64,000 nt of DNA from Brevibacillus sp. JNUCC-41 (GTDB lineage Bacteria > Bacillota > Bacilli > Bacillales > DSM-1321): contig NZ_CP062163.1 in assembly GCF_014844095.1 (NCBI RefSeq), positions 4,373,501-4,437,500 on the forward strand, in the 5' to 3' direction. Under the pieces are notes generated by a model. The model worked only from the letters and a program-made list of their open reading frames with translations. It was not told the DNA's origin and did no database searches. A program made the translations under genes and the position numbers. This document shows positions 1 to 8,301 of the stretch, in pieces (positions within the stretch are counted from its first letter, which is position 1; each line of letters begins with the position of its first letter).

Positions 1-204
1 GAAAACCCCACCATATGCAGCATAGACCCGCCCAAAGGTTGGGAACGTTTGGAAAGTTGCAATGATGCCGTATAGCACCAATCCGAAACCTCCGGCTAAA
101 CCTAGGTAAATGGATTTACCTTCTCTTAACCAGAGCCAAATCAGGTAACCGCCACCAATTTCCGCCAGGCCAGCCATAATGAAAATCAAAGTAGTAACTA
201 CCAT
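1..204 (-). CDS. YnfA-family (UPF0060) small membrane protein, 3' end cut off
   Basis: This is an inner-membrane protein of the YnfA/UPF0060 family, which is related in fold to small multidrug transporters; its substrate is not established. The visible 68 residues start [20 protein letters not shown] and continue with WLWLREGK and a second hydrophobic segment, then [16 protein letters not shown], all hallmarks of the family. The family is about 108 residues long, so the last third lies before base 1. The ATG at 204-202 is preceded by GAGGT. It is transcribed away from the amidohydrolase cassette on its right. Recognition is by family sequence pattern. Confidence 0.85.
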   Translation of the reverse strand, partial: MVVTTLIFIMAGLAEIGGGYLIWLWLREGKSIYLGLAGGFGLVLYGIIATFQTFPTFGRVYAAYGGVF

Positions 205-729
205 ATATATACCTCGCTTCCTCGTTGAAATTTTATCATATATTCAACTGTAAATGATTATACTTCAACAAAGTTCTAACTAAATGAAAGTTACTGGAGA
301 ATCATCTTTTTCTTCATTAATGGGATATAGGTATGAGGGTGTTTGGGCAGTTCTGGTAACCTTCTATATTTTTAAGATAGAAGTTAAAAGAATATTGATA
401 AACGTTAAAGTAGGATCGTTTAAAATATATATATATGGCGGAATATTCTGAATTTTTATTGACTTTTTATAACGTTGTGTGTATTATTCACTAAGAAGTG
501 GTACTGACGTTATGATGAGTTTTCGTAAATGTAAAAATATATTCAATTATAAAGAAGGAGGAAATTAAATAGCGGAAATGTTATTACGTATAGTGGAAGG
601 ATGTATTCGCCTGATTACTGATGGGTGGGTTATATACTATTTTCGAAAGAGACAAGAAAAAATTTAAGGCTTTAATGTTACTTCTTTTATCCGTATTAAT
701 TCAAATAGATCTTTAAAGGAGGCATTTTT
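205..729. other. Long leader region between the YnfA gene and the amidohydrolase cassette
   Basis: This 525-base divergent region is very AT-rich. It holds a good sigma-A-like promoter (459-487) and a 29-codon open frame at 578-667 (M, LLRIVEGCIRLITDGW, then a basic tail). An ideal AAGGAGG lies at 555-561, but it sits seven bases before an in-frame ATA rather than before the ATG. I see no riboswitch or T-box that I can name. Confidence 0.5.
459..487 (+). promoter_or_regulatory. Sigma-A-type promoter of the first amidohydrolase cassette
   Basis: TTGACT at 459-464 and TATTAT at 482-487 are separated by exactly 17 bases. The site points toward the amidohydrolase gene at 730 and would give a leader of about 235 bases. 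No operator is obvious. Confidence 0.5.
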
Positions 730-2394
730 ATGGTTCATGTGGATCTCTTGATAACGAACGCAAACGTTTTGACATTAGATAAAAAAAGTCGTATAGGAGG
801 TTCTGTAGCAGTAAGTAATGGAATCATCATCGGAATCTGGACTGGATTGGAACCTCCGCGCGCGTCCATTGAATATTCCAGCCGGACACAAGTTATCAAT
901 TTAAAAGGTGCAACATTGCTTCCTGGCTTTATCGACACCCACAACCATTTATTGATGTATTCCCAGTTTCGAAAACAAGCAAACTGCAGTTCACCCCTTA
1001 ATCAAAAGATTGAAGATATACAAGCCCGCCTTCTTTCAATCGCCAAACAAACTAAAAAAGAGAATTGGATTTTAGGTTTTGGCTATGATGATACCCTTTT
1101 AAAAGAACAAAGGCATCCAACACGGGCTGAATTGGATGCAGTCGTACCAGATCATCCCGTTTTTATCAGGCATGTTTCCGCACACTTCGGAGTGGTAAAC
1201 TCTGCAGCTCTTAAAATTGCAGGGATTGATGAAACTGTTTTGGACCCTCCTGGTGGACATCTGGGCCGGGATAGTTCAGGGCGACTGAATGGTATATTAT
1301 ATGAGCTGCCTGCTATGAATTTGGTGGAAACGAAGATCCCGGCACCATCTTTGGATTTATTGGTTTCACTATTAAGCGAAGGCTCTAAGGATTACGTAGA
1401 AAAAGGCATCACTACAAATACTGATGCCGGTGTAGGGTTAAATATGGGCATAGTTGAACTAGAAGCCCATCTTCAGGCAATGGCAGAAAGAAAAAATCCA
1501 ATGCGGATGCAATTAATGGTCATGCACAATATCCTACGGGAAGGAAATGAATTAGGAAAATATACAGCAAGTGAACTCAATATGGAGATTATTGAAAAAT
1601 CATATGGTCGCGCCCGTCTGGATAGTGCTAAGTTGTTTCAAGATGGGTCAATTCAAGGATTAACAGCAGCATTGCGGCAGCCATACCATTGTAATCCTAA
1701 AGTTTCCGGTGAATTATTACATGAACAAAAAGAATTCAACGAAGAAGTTCTTGATTTAAATAAAAGGGGTTTTCGCATAACTACACATGGAAATGGAGAC
1801 AGGGCCATTGGCTCCATTTTAGATGCTTATGAATTCGCATTGAAAAAAAATCCCCGCATAGATCACCGCTATCGAATTGAACATTTGCAAACCGTGACTA
1901 GATACGATTTAGAACGAATGAAAAGCCTTGGCATAGCAGGTTCATTTTTCATTAATCACGTGTATTATTGGGGTGATAGGCATAAAAAAATGTTCCTTGG
2001 ACCTGAAAGAGCCAACGAAATGAACCCGTTAAGAGACGCGCTTCAAAATAACTTGTTATTTACTTTGCATTCCGATTGTCCAGTAACACCCATCTCACCA
2101 TTATTTTCAGTTTGGGCTGCAGTCAATCGCATTACAATGGGAGGGGAAGTATTAGGACCTGAACAAAGGATAGACGTAGAAAGTGCACTGAGGTCAATGA
2201 CGATATGGGGTGCGGAAATTAATTTTGATGAAAAGAATACCGGAAGTATCGAGATTGGAAAGAGAGCGGACTTTGTTATTCTTTCAGAAGATCCACTGAA
2301 GGTCGATCCATTAGAAATTAAGGATATTCCGGTACTTGCCACTATTGTGGATGGTCAAGTTGTTTACCAAATGGATTGGAGTTTAATAGGTTGA
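730..2394 (+). CDS. Amidohydrolase family 3 (YtcJ-like) metal-dependent hydrolase
   Basis: This is a 554-residue cytosolic TIM-barrel amidohydrolase of the Amidohydro_3 group, which contains YtcJ and N-substituted formamide deformylase. Such enzymes hydrolyse C-N bonds with a metal centre. The N-terminal part (LLITNANVLTLDKK) is the composite beta-sandwich. The metal-binding HxH lies in GFIDTHNH at about residues 66-72. Further ligands are expected in TTHGNGDRAI, RIEHLQTV and LHSDCPVTP, and the C-terminal ADFVILSEDPL closes the sandwich. The ATG follows AAAGGAGG with good spacing. It leads a cassette with a DUF3311 protein and a sodium symporter, so the symporter probably imports its substrate. 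A paralogue with the same neighbours lies at 36633. The substrate cannot be read from the sequence. Confidence 0.85.
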   Translation: MVHVDLLITNANVLTLDKKSRIGGSVAVSNGIIIGIWTGLEPPRASIEYSSRTQVINLKGATLLPGFIDTHNHLLMYSQFRKQANCSSPLNQKIEDIQARLLSIAKQTKKENWILGFGYDDTLLKEQRHPTRAELDAVVPDHPVFIRHVSAHFGVVNSAALKIAGIDETVLDPPGGHLGRDSSGRLNGILYELPAMNLVETKIPAPSLDLLVSLLSEGSKDYVEKGITTNTDAGVGLNMGIVELEAHLQAMAERKNPMRMQLMVMHNILREGNELGKYTASELNMEIIEKSYGRARLDSAKLFQDGSIQGLTAALRQPYHCNPKVSGELLHEQKEFNEEVLDLNKRGFRITTHGNGDRAIGSILDAYEFALKKNPRIDHRYRIEHLQTVTRYDLERMKSLGIAGSFFINHVYYWGDRHKKMFLGPERANEMNPLRDALQNNLLFTLHSDCPVTPISPLFSVWAAVNRITMGGEVLGPEQRIDVESALRSMTIWGAEINFDEKNTGSIEIGKRADFVILSEDPLKVDPLEIKDIPVLATIVDGQVVYQMDWSLIG

Positions 2395-2482
2395 ACCTAA
2401 GTCGTTTAAAAACACTACCCACTTAGCAAAGTATTCGATAGGAATCGCATACTTAAAAATCTAAGGAAAGGTGGAGAGAATT

Positions 2483-2704
2483 ATGCCTCGCCGAAAATTA
2501 GCTGGTATATTCATAGGTGTGATAATTCCATTTCTGGCCATTATAGGCATCGTTCCTTTTATTGCGAAACTTGATTTTAGTGTTCTGGGAATACCCATCC
2601 TTTATTTTTGGGTGTTTATGTGGTTTCCACTAACTACCCTTTGTCTTTGTATATCTTGGCATATTTATGATCGTCATCAATATAAAAATGAAAAGATGGG
2701 GTAG
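2483..2704 (+). CDS. DUF3311 small membrane protein
   Basis: This 73-residue protein begins MPRRKLAGIFIGVIIP and has two hydrophobic segments (about residues 8-30 and 38-60) and a short charged tail. Its pattern, with PFLAIIGIVPF and GIPILYFWVFMWFPLT, fits the DUF3311 family. These proteins are encoded beside sodium:solute symporters and may act as accessory subunits; that role is an inference from gene neighbourhood. A GTG twelve bases upstream (2471) is in frame, but the AAAGGTGG motif at 2467-2474 is correctly spaced only for the ATG at 2483. The symporter gene starts 17 bases after its stop. Confidence 0.75.
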   Translation: MPRRKLAGIFIGVIIPFLAIIGIVPFIAKLDFSVLGIPILYFWVFMWFPLTTLCLCISWHIYDRHQYKNEKMG

Positions 2705-2721
2705 ATAAGGAGGAATGAATA

Positions 2722-4188
2722 ATGGCGGCGATTGTGTTTGGATCTATTATACTCTTATCAATTGGAATCGCATTGAACAGTCGGGGTGGAAGAGGGAAAA
2801 TTGGTGTTGAAGAATATTTGGTAGGAGGCAGATCATTCAGTGGAATATTGCTATTCTTCCTCGCCGTAGGTGAAATATATAGTATAGGAACGATGATTGG
2901 ATTTCCAGGAGGAATATACGCCAAAGGTCCGGGATATGGCATCTGGTTTCTAGGTTATATACTTCTTGCTTACCCCATTGGATATTATATGGCCCCTTTA
3001 ATGTGGAGAGCTGGGAAAAGGTATGGAGCAATGACTCTTCCGGATATATTCAAAGGGCATTACTCCCATAGAGGTTTGGAACTAGTAGTGGCAATTTCCG
3101 CATTGCTCTTCATGATCCCATGGGGACAGTTGCAATTTGAGGGACTCGTCGTTGCTCTTGATGCCCTAGGTTTTAATTTATCCCCAACACTGTCAGTCAT
3201 TGTTTCAGGGTGTTTAGCATTTATTTATATATCGATTTCTGGTGTGAAAGCTCCAGCACTCATTTCTATCCTTAAAGATATAATTATGCTTCTAGCGATC
3301 ATAATCACTGGGATAGTGGTTATAAAAGAAATTAATGGGGTGTCAAACCTATTCAATTTGGCGGAGCAACATGGGGCGATGGTTACGATAGACAAATCAG
3401 AAGATGTCGTTTTTAGCATGACCACTATATTTTTTCAATCATTAGCATTCTATTGCATGCCAATCATCGTTTCTGTCGTATTCACTAGTAAGTCAGAAGG
3501 GACAATTAAGCGAACTCAAAGATTCATGCCATTGTACATGTTGATGTATCCTTTTCTCATACTAGCTTCATATTTTGCTCTTGTTTCAATACCTAATTTA
3601 GATAATCCCAACCATGCCTTCATGGCAACGGTTACAAGCATCCTTCCTCCTTGGGCAGTCGGTTTGGTAGCTGCTGGGGCAGCTCTTTCAGGTATTTTAG
3701 TACTTGCTGTAACTAGTTTGGCAGTTGGAGGTCTCGTTTCCAGGAATTTATTAAGTAATGTTCCTGAAAAATCCCAGAGGAAATGGGTCCAAATTATTGT
3801 TCTTCTCTATCTGTTGTGTTCGATGGGGCTAACATTGTTGGCGCCAAGCTTGATGCTGAATTTGATTAACACAGCATATTATGGATTTGGGCAATTCCTG
3901 CCTGGATTATTATCGATTTTCTTTTTCCGATCCATAAGACCTGCAGGAATTGCAGCAGGCCTCATTGCAGGGGATCTGTTCGCCATCTGTATGCATTTAG
4001 CACAGATGAATTTCTTGAATATTAATATTGGCTTAATTGCTTTATTGATCAACTTCTCAGTTACTTATTCAATTAGTATGTATTTGAAAAGAAAACAGAA
4101 ACATCAGACCACTTTTGAAGAACCGATCGCCTACAAAAGCATTGAAGTAGAAGAAGCCAATCCAAATAACTCTGCCATTGTCGATTAA
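2722..4188 (+). CDS. Sodium:solute symporter (SSS family)
   Basis: This 488-residue polytopic membrane protein has about 13 hydrophobic segments, in line with the SSS family (LeuT fold). Family marks are EEYLVGGRSFSGILLFFLAVGEIYS near the N-terminus, the YPIGYYMAPLMWR loop, and MTLPDIFKGHYSHRG. It should use the sodium gradient to import a small organic molecule, most likely the substrate of the amidohydrolase upstream. The ATG is preceded by AAGGAGG. It is the last gene of the cassette. Its paralogue at 39905 shares the DUF3311 partner. Confidence 0.9.
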   Translation: MAAIVFGSIILLSIGIALNSRGGRGKIGVEEYLVGGRSFSGILLFFLAVGEIYSIGTMIGFPGGIYAKGPGYGIWFLGYILLAYPIGYYMAPLMWRAGKRYGAMTLPDIFKGHYSHRGLELVVAISALLFMIPWGQLQFEGLVVALDALGFNLSPTLSVIVSGCLAFIYISISGVKAPALISILKDIIMLLAIIITGIVVIKEINGVSNLFNLAEQHGAMVTIDKSEDVVFSMTTIFFQSLAFYCMPIIVSVVFTSKSEGTIKRTQRFMPLYMLMYPFLILASYFALVSIPNLDNPNHAFMATVTSILPPWAVGLVAAGAALSGILVLAVTSLAVGGLVSRNLLSNVPEKSQRKWVQIIVLLYLLCSMGLTLLAPSLMLNLINTAYYGFGQFLPGLLSIFFFRSIRPAGIAAGLIAGDLFAICMHLAQMNFLNINIGLIALLINFSVTYSISMYLKRKQKHQTTFEEPIAYKSIEVEEANPNNSAIVD

Positions 4189-4303
4189 TAATTATAGTTT
4201 TATGCATTTATAATCCTCAATATAATTTCATGTTCCTCATGATAAACGGGTATCCATCAGTGTTCTTGCAAATTAAAACAACAAAAAATGCTAATAAAAA
4301 TAT

Positions 4304-4326
4304 CAACACCACATTGTTGTCTTTTT
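4304..4326 (+). terminator. Weak terminator after the first symporter gene
   Basis: CAACA at 4304-4308 can pair with TGTTG at 4315-4319, followed by TCTTTTT. The stem is only five base pairs, so this is tentative. Confidence 0.35.
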
Positions 4327-4454
4327 ACATTTCAAATACGTAAAATATCCCTAAAAAGACCAGGATTTTTTAACTCTAACTTGGATTGCAAAACAGATGC
4401 AAAGGGTACTATACCTAAATAGGAATATAGTAATCCAGTTGAGGAGTTGCAGCC

Positions 4455-5402
4455 ATGAAATCCCGAACATTTGCATACATGTTAGCACTATTTCATTCAA
4501 GTATTGTCGGCCTATCTTTCTTATTTACGAAAATGGCGATTGCAGAATCGAATCCGCTTGATACTTTGGCGTTCCGATTCACGGTTTCTTTCGCCATCAT
4601 TTTATTCCTGGTCGCCGTTAAAGTCATTAAGGTGAACTATTCATGGGAGTCGGTTAAAAATCTGATCCCACTATCCTTATTGTTCCCAACTCTTTTCTTT
4701 GCCTTTCAAACTTTCGGACTTAAGTATTCGCAATCCACCGATGCTGGAATTCTGTCTGCCGTCACCCCAATTCTAACATTGATGATAGCTGGATATTTCC
4801 TGAAGGAGAAAACTTCTTTATTTCAAAAGCTTTCGATTGTTTTGTCTGTAGTCGGGGTCATTTTTATTTTTGTGATGAAGGGGAGCACCATCGATTTTTC
4901 CGACATGCTTGGGATGCTATTGATCTTGCTATCCTGTATTGCAACGGCCTGTTACACAACGATGACCCGTTCACTTGCCAAGGACTATACGCCAGGTGAA
5001 ATGTCCTTTTTCATGATGGGAACAGGCTTTGTCATATTTAACGTGGCTGCGCTCTTCACCCACTTAAAACAAGGAACGATGGCGGAATTCTTTACACCAT
5101 GGTCGAGCATGGAATTCATCAGTTCCATTTTGTATTTGGGAATATTGGCTTCATTGGTCACTTCGTTATTATCCAATACGATTTTATCAAAAATCAAAGC
5201 GTCCCAAATGAGTGTGTTTGCTAACCTTTCCACAGTTGTCACGATAACGGCAGGAACTCTCATTTTAAATGAAAAGATTACCATCTATGATATTTTAGGG
5301 TCGATACTAATCATTTTAGGTGTAATAGGCACGAATTATTTTGGTGTGAAGAAAGAGCATTCAATAAAAGTGAAACTGGAATATAATGAAGGGAAAATGT
5401 GA
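4455..5402 (+). CDS. EamA/DMT-family transporter
   Basis: This is a 315-residue drug/metabolite-transporter protein with ten predicted membrane segments arranged as two EamA repeats (about residues 8-140 and 155-295). The family marks are FRFTVSFAIILF in the first repeat, the YSQSTDAGILSAVTPILTLMIA segment, and LNEKITIYDILGSILIILGVIGTNYFG at the end of the second repeat. It most likely exports a metabolite; the substrate is unknown. GAGGAG precedes the ATG. It is a single-gene unit closed by the terminator at 5441-5482. Confidence 0.88.
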   Translation: MKSRTFAYMLALFHSSIVGLSFLFTKMAIAESNPLDTLAFRFTVSFAIILFLVAVKVIKVNYSWESVKNLIPLSLLFPTLFFAFQTFGLKYSQSTDAGILSAVTPILTLMIAGYFLKEKTSLFQKLSIVLSVVGVIFIFVMKGSTIDFSDMLGMLLILLSCIATACYTTMTRSLAKDYTPGEMSFFMMGTGFVIFNVAALFTHLKQGTMAEFFTPWSSMEFISSILYLGILASLVTSLLSNTILSKIKASQMSVFANLSTVVTITAGTLILNEKITIYDILGSILIILGVIGTNYFGVKKEHSIKVKLEYNEGKM

Positions 5403-5408
5403 ATGAAA

Positions 5409-5482
5409 ATGGTCCGTCCCATTAGGGATGGACCATTAAGACTGTAGACAAACTGAAAATCGGGCTGTCTACAGTTTTTTTT
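5409..5482 (+). terminator. Double hairpin terminator after the EamA gene
   Basis: A first hairpin pairs ATGGTCC (5409-5415) with GGACCAT (5429-5435). A second, stronger one pairs ACTGTAGACA (5441-5450) with TGTCTACAGT (5466-5475) and runs into a T tract. The second hairpin may be part of a repeat family, because a related ACTGTAGACAAA segment occurs in the opposite orientation near 42535-42555. Confidence 0.8.
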
Positions 5483-5502
5483 ATGGCTTGTACAATTTAG
5501 TC

Positions 5503-5564
5503 GTTGATTTCCGCTCCAGACATGCGCTTTTCTAAGCAGGAGTCTCGCACATGCTCCGATCAAC
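5503..5564. repeat. Decayed GTTGAT...ATCAAC repeat fragment
   Basis: The segment opens with GTTGATTTCCGCTCCAGA and closes with AGTCTCGCACATGCTCCGAT followed by CAAC. These are recognisable ends of the core seen in the three complete MITE-like copies (12717, 52114, 59540). The GC-rich middle and the outer GGCT ends are missing. It probably derives from a related Bacillus intergenic repeat and has decayed. Confidence 0.55.
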
Positions 5565-5699
5565 TTAGGTATAGCATTTAGATTGAAACTATATCCGAGG
5601 AGTTGAAGATATTGCTTTGGGTCAGTTGGTTCGGGAACAACATTTGATGAAAGAAACGTTTTCCGACCCCCTTTTCTAAACAAACTGAATGGTCCATTA

Positions 5700-6785
5700 T
5701 CATTTCCACCAACTTGTTTGAGGGAAGTCTGTTGAACCAATCACTACTGGTTCGCCTATTTGTGGTGTGCAAACCTGGACACCAAGATCATTACCTGCTT
5801 TTGTTACCCGTTCTATCGGATCTGTCCAGTCATGGAAAGACAAGGTGAACCCAGCCCAATGAATGGGGATCATCCGTTTTCCTTGTACATCGATGTGTGC
5901 TTGAACGGTTTCTTCTGGAACCATATGGATGGTTGACCAACGTTCATCATATTGGCCGCATTCCATTAAAGTTATATCAAAAGGTCCGTATTTTTCGCCG
6001 ATTTCTTTAAAATGGCTGCCATATCCACTATCGCCGCTGAAAAATACCTTTTCTTGTTTTCCATTAATTATCCAAGAACTCCAGAGTGTGGTATTGCCAT
6101 CACGTAAACTTCTACCAGAAAAATGCCTTGCAGGCGTACAAACAAATTGCAAATCCTTGAATGAAACTTCATCCCACCAATTAAGTTCCTGAATCAGTTC
6201 TTGTTTAACGCCCCATCTTTCAAGATGACCACCGACACCTAGTGGGACAATGAACTGACTGACCTTATCTTTTAATTTCTTTATTGAAAAATAATCCAAG
6301 TGATCATAGTGATCATGTGAGAGGAGGACGGCATCGATAGGAGGCAGCATATCCAAATTGATAGGGAGATCACCGCTAAATCGCTTGTTCCCAAACCAAG
6401 GAAAGGGAGTGGGCGCTTTGCCAAACATGGGATCCACTAAAATGGTTTTCCCATCTAACTCCAACATGAATGCAGAATGACCAAACCAGGTGATTTTATT
6501 GGACTTCACAGATGCAGCTTGTTTTGTTCCCATTACAATGGGACGGTCGGGCCTCCTTTTTGGATTAGGTTTAATGAAGTCACGTAAAATGGAACCAGTA
6601 TGTTTAAGACTCATCGCTTGACTGGCAGGAATCTGATTTTGGAATTTCCCCTTGACAAAATTCTCTTTTGTAGTGAAACTTCTCACTTTTTCTTTGTTTG
6701 TCCGTCTTCCAAGTGGAGGATAGAGGTTTAGGAAAAGTAACAATATTATAAAAGAAGAAATGAGAATCTTAATAATTTTCATCAT
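5700..6785 (-). CDS. Membrane-anchored metallo-beta-lactamase-fold hydrolase (NAPE-PLD-like)
   Basis: This 361-residue protein starts with a single hydrophobic anchor (residues 5-20, IIKILISSFIILLLFLNLYP). The rest should lie outside the membrane. The core is a metallo-beta-lactamase fold of the N-acyl-phosphatidylethanolamine phospholipase D-like group. It carries TWFGHSAFMLEL, the metal motif LLSHDHYDHLD (HxHxDH), CTPARHFSGR, FFSGDSGYG and IPIHWAGF. Two metal ions, probably zinc, should be bound. The substrate is unknown; phospholipid-like amides are one possibility for the family. GGAAGG precedes the ATG pair at 6785. It is monocistronic and divergent from spoIISA. Confidence 0.8.
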   Translation of the reverse strand: MMKIIKILISSFIILLLFLNLYPPLGRRTNKEKVRSFTTKENFVKGKFQNQIPASQAMSLKHTGSILRDFIKPNPKRRPDRPIVMGTKQAASVKSNKITWFGHSAFMLELDGKTILVDPMFGKAPTPFPWFGNKRFSGDLPINLDMLPPIDAVLLSHDHYDHLDYFSIKKLKDKVSQFIVPLGVGGHLERWGVKQELIQELNWWDEVSFKDLQFVCTPARHFSGRSLRDGNTTLWSSWIINGKQEKVFFSGDSGYGSHFKEIGEKYGPFDITLMECGQYDERWSTIHMVPEETVQAHIDVQGKRMIPIHWAGFTLSFHDWTDPIERVTKAGNDLGVQVCTPQIGEPVVIGSTDFPQTSWWK

Positions 6786-7082
6786 GATAGCTTCCTTCCG
6801 TATTAATCAGAACTTTTATTAAAACATATCATATCACAAAATTTATAGGGTTATTTACTATGATGCCCCACTAAAAATATGATTAAGATAAACCATTCCG
6901 AGACAAGGGGAATGGAAGGTGAAACATATGATTCATTCATTGTAAACCGACATTGGGAGGAGTGTTTTTTCTCAAGTCTTCTGACAAGTGTTTAAGTTTC
7001 ACCCGTCTTAGGCAGGGAATAGAGGTATATATAATGAATAATATAGAGAGCGGTATAAGGAATGTAGCAGCCGAAGGGTAGG

Positions 7083-7847
7083 GTGATAAATCGATTGTTA
7101 ATGTTTTTCAGGGTCTTTGTATGGGTAGTATTTATTGCTTTATTAGCCTATGTCATTCTTTCTTGGAAATATAAAGACAAGGTAAGTAAAAGGATTGAAG
7201 CGATTCGAAAAACCTGGTATATCATTTTTATATTGGGTGCATTGATTTATTGGAATTTCTATCCGATGAGCATTTTTAATGAGTGGAAAAATTTCTTGAT
7301 TATGGCTATCGTATTCATCCTGATTGATATGTTTGTGTTCTTGAGCATGTATATATCCAAGATTGGCGATAACGAGCTATCCTATGCAACAAAAGCCGTT
7401 GCGGAAAGTGACAAACTTTTAACGGATAATAGGGAAAAGGTCAAGAATATGTTTCATCTCCTAAAAAAGGAAGGAATACCTGAGTATTATCAAACGAATA
7501 AGGAATATTTGGCTTATTTGAGCATTCTCCTGCAAGCATATGCGGCAAAGGAAGGGATGAACGTGAAAATCCTTCCTTTCAAGACGGAACAGGATAAGCA
7601 ATTGGTGATAAGTGGGCATCCGAACTTGAATGGCAGTACCATTCGTGCTACATTGGAAAGAGAAGATACGTATTATAATGATGAAGAAAAAATGGCTTTG
7701 CAGCCTGTTAGTATTTTGATGGAACCTTATATCCTTGACGTTAAATCGGAAAGCTTCGTTTCAGAAGTCGATTGTTTATTAATAGCATTATTAATCATGA
7801 TGTTCGATATGGTCATAAAACAAAAACAGGTGGTGAAGGATAAATGA
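7083..7847 (+). CDS. spoIISA: SpoIISA-type membrane toxin
   Basis: This is the toxin of the SpoIIS system, a membrane protein that damages the cytoplasmic membrane when unbalanced by its antitoxins. Three hydrophobic segments occupy about residues 7-100. The stretch IRKTWYIIFILGALIYW and the following FLIMAIVFILIDMFVFLS match B. subtilis SpoIISA closely. The cytosolic domain follows and includes a TYYNDEEKMALQPVSILMEP segment. Length (254 residues) is near that of the known toxin (248). The start is uncertain: GTG 7083, TTG 7095 and ATG 7101 are all in frame, and alignment with the B. subtilis start favours the last two. Its stop overlaps spoIISB by ATGA. Confidence 0.88.
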   Translation: MINRLLMFFRVFVWVVFIALLAYVILSWKYKDKVSKRIEAIRKTWYIIFILGALIYWNFYPMSIFNEWKNFLIMAIVFILIDMFVFLSMYISKIGDNELSYATKAVAESDKLLTDNREKVKNMFHLLKKEGIPEYYQTNKEYLAYLSILLQAYAAKEGMNVKILPFKTEQDKQLVISGHPNLNGSTIRATLEREDTYYNDEEKMALQPVSILMEPYILDVKSESFVSEVDCLLIALLIMMFDMVIKQKQVVKDK

Positions 7848-8023
7848 GCATATATGATAAAGCGGGCAATGACGTGTCAGTTGCCGTAATCAAACCACAG
7901 GTGAAAATACCCGATGTAGGTTTAAGTCCCCACACTAAAAAAGTGATGAAACAAAACGAACGCATTATCCTGAAACAAAAAGAAAAAGCTGCACGCTTCA
8001 GCCGATTAAAAAATGTTTTATAA
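7844..8023 (+). CDS. spoIISB: SpoIISB-type antitoxin
   Basis: This 59-residue soluble protein, too short for usual ORF cut-offs, overlaps the toxin gene by four bases (ATGA), so the two are translationally coupled. The C-terminal half contains GLSPHTKKVMKQNERI. This matches the SPHTxxxxxxNE motif of SpoIISB, the part that wraps the toxin's cytosolic domain. GAAGGA lies just before the ATG. The N-terminal half is divergent from the B. subtilis protein, as expected for a largely disordered antitoxin. Confidence 0.85.
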   Translation: MSIYDKAGNDVSVAVIKPQVKIPDVGLSPHTKKVMKQNERIILKQKEKAARFSRLKNVL

Positions 8024-8115
8024 GAAGGGAAGGGGTTTTTCCTTTCCTTATGATATTTCATGGAGAACCCGCATATACTATTCAAAATCAAAGAATAGGA
8101 AGGGTCTTTCAGATT

Positions 8116-8253
8116 ATGAACAAAAAACCCGAGAGAGTTAACATCCCAGTCCCCTCCGCTTCACCATCCGAGAAACGGATACATAAGGGAAATGCTGAGT
8201 TGCTCAAGCTTTTACAAAAGCTGAAAGCTAAACGTTGGATTTTTTTAAGGTAA
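8116..8253 (+). CDS. spoIISC: SpoIISC-like second antitoxin
   Basis: This 45-residue basic peptide starts MNKKPERVNIPVPSASPSEK and continues RIHKGNAELLKLLQKLKAKR. It shares the S-P-x4-I-x-K-x-N-x-x-L spacing of SpoIISB and has the length recorded for B. subtilis SpoIISC, a second antitoxin of the same operon. The ATG at 8116 lies 11 bases after GGAAGGG. An in-frame ATG at 8050 has no ribosome site. It sits 92 bases downstream of spoIISB and before a strong terminator, so all three genes probably share a transcript. The family call rests on motif and position, not on an alignment. Confidence 0.65.
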   Translation: MNKKPERVNIPVPSASPSEKRIHKGNAELLKLLQKLKAKRWIFLR

Positions 8254-8257
8254 AAGA

Positions 8258-8288
8258 AAACCAGTCTCCAAGGAGAACTGGTTTTTTT
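8258..8288 (+). terminator. Terminator of spoIISABC
   Basis: AACCAGT-CTCC pairs with GGAG-AACTGGTT around a short loop, followed by a run of T. It lies between the convergent spoIIS operon and the GGDEF gene. Confidence 0.85.
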
Positions 8289-8301
8289 ATTTTTCAGATG
8301 A

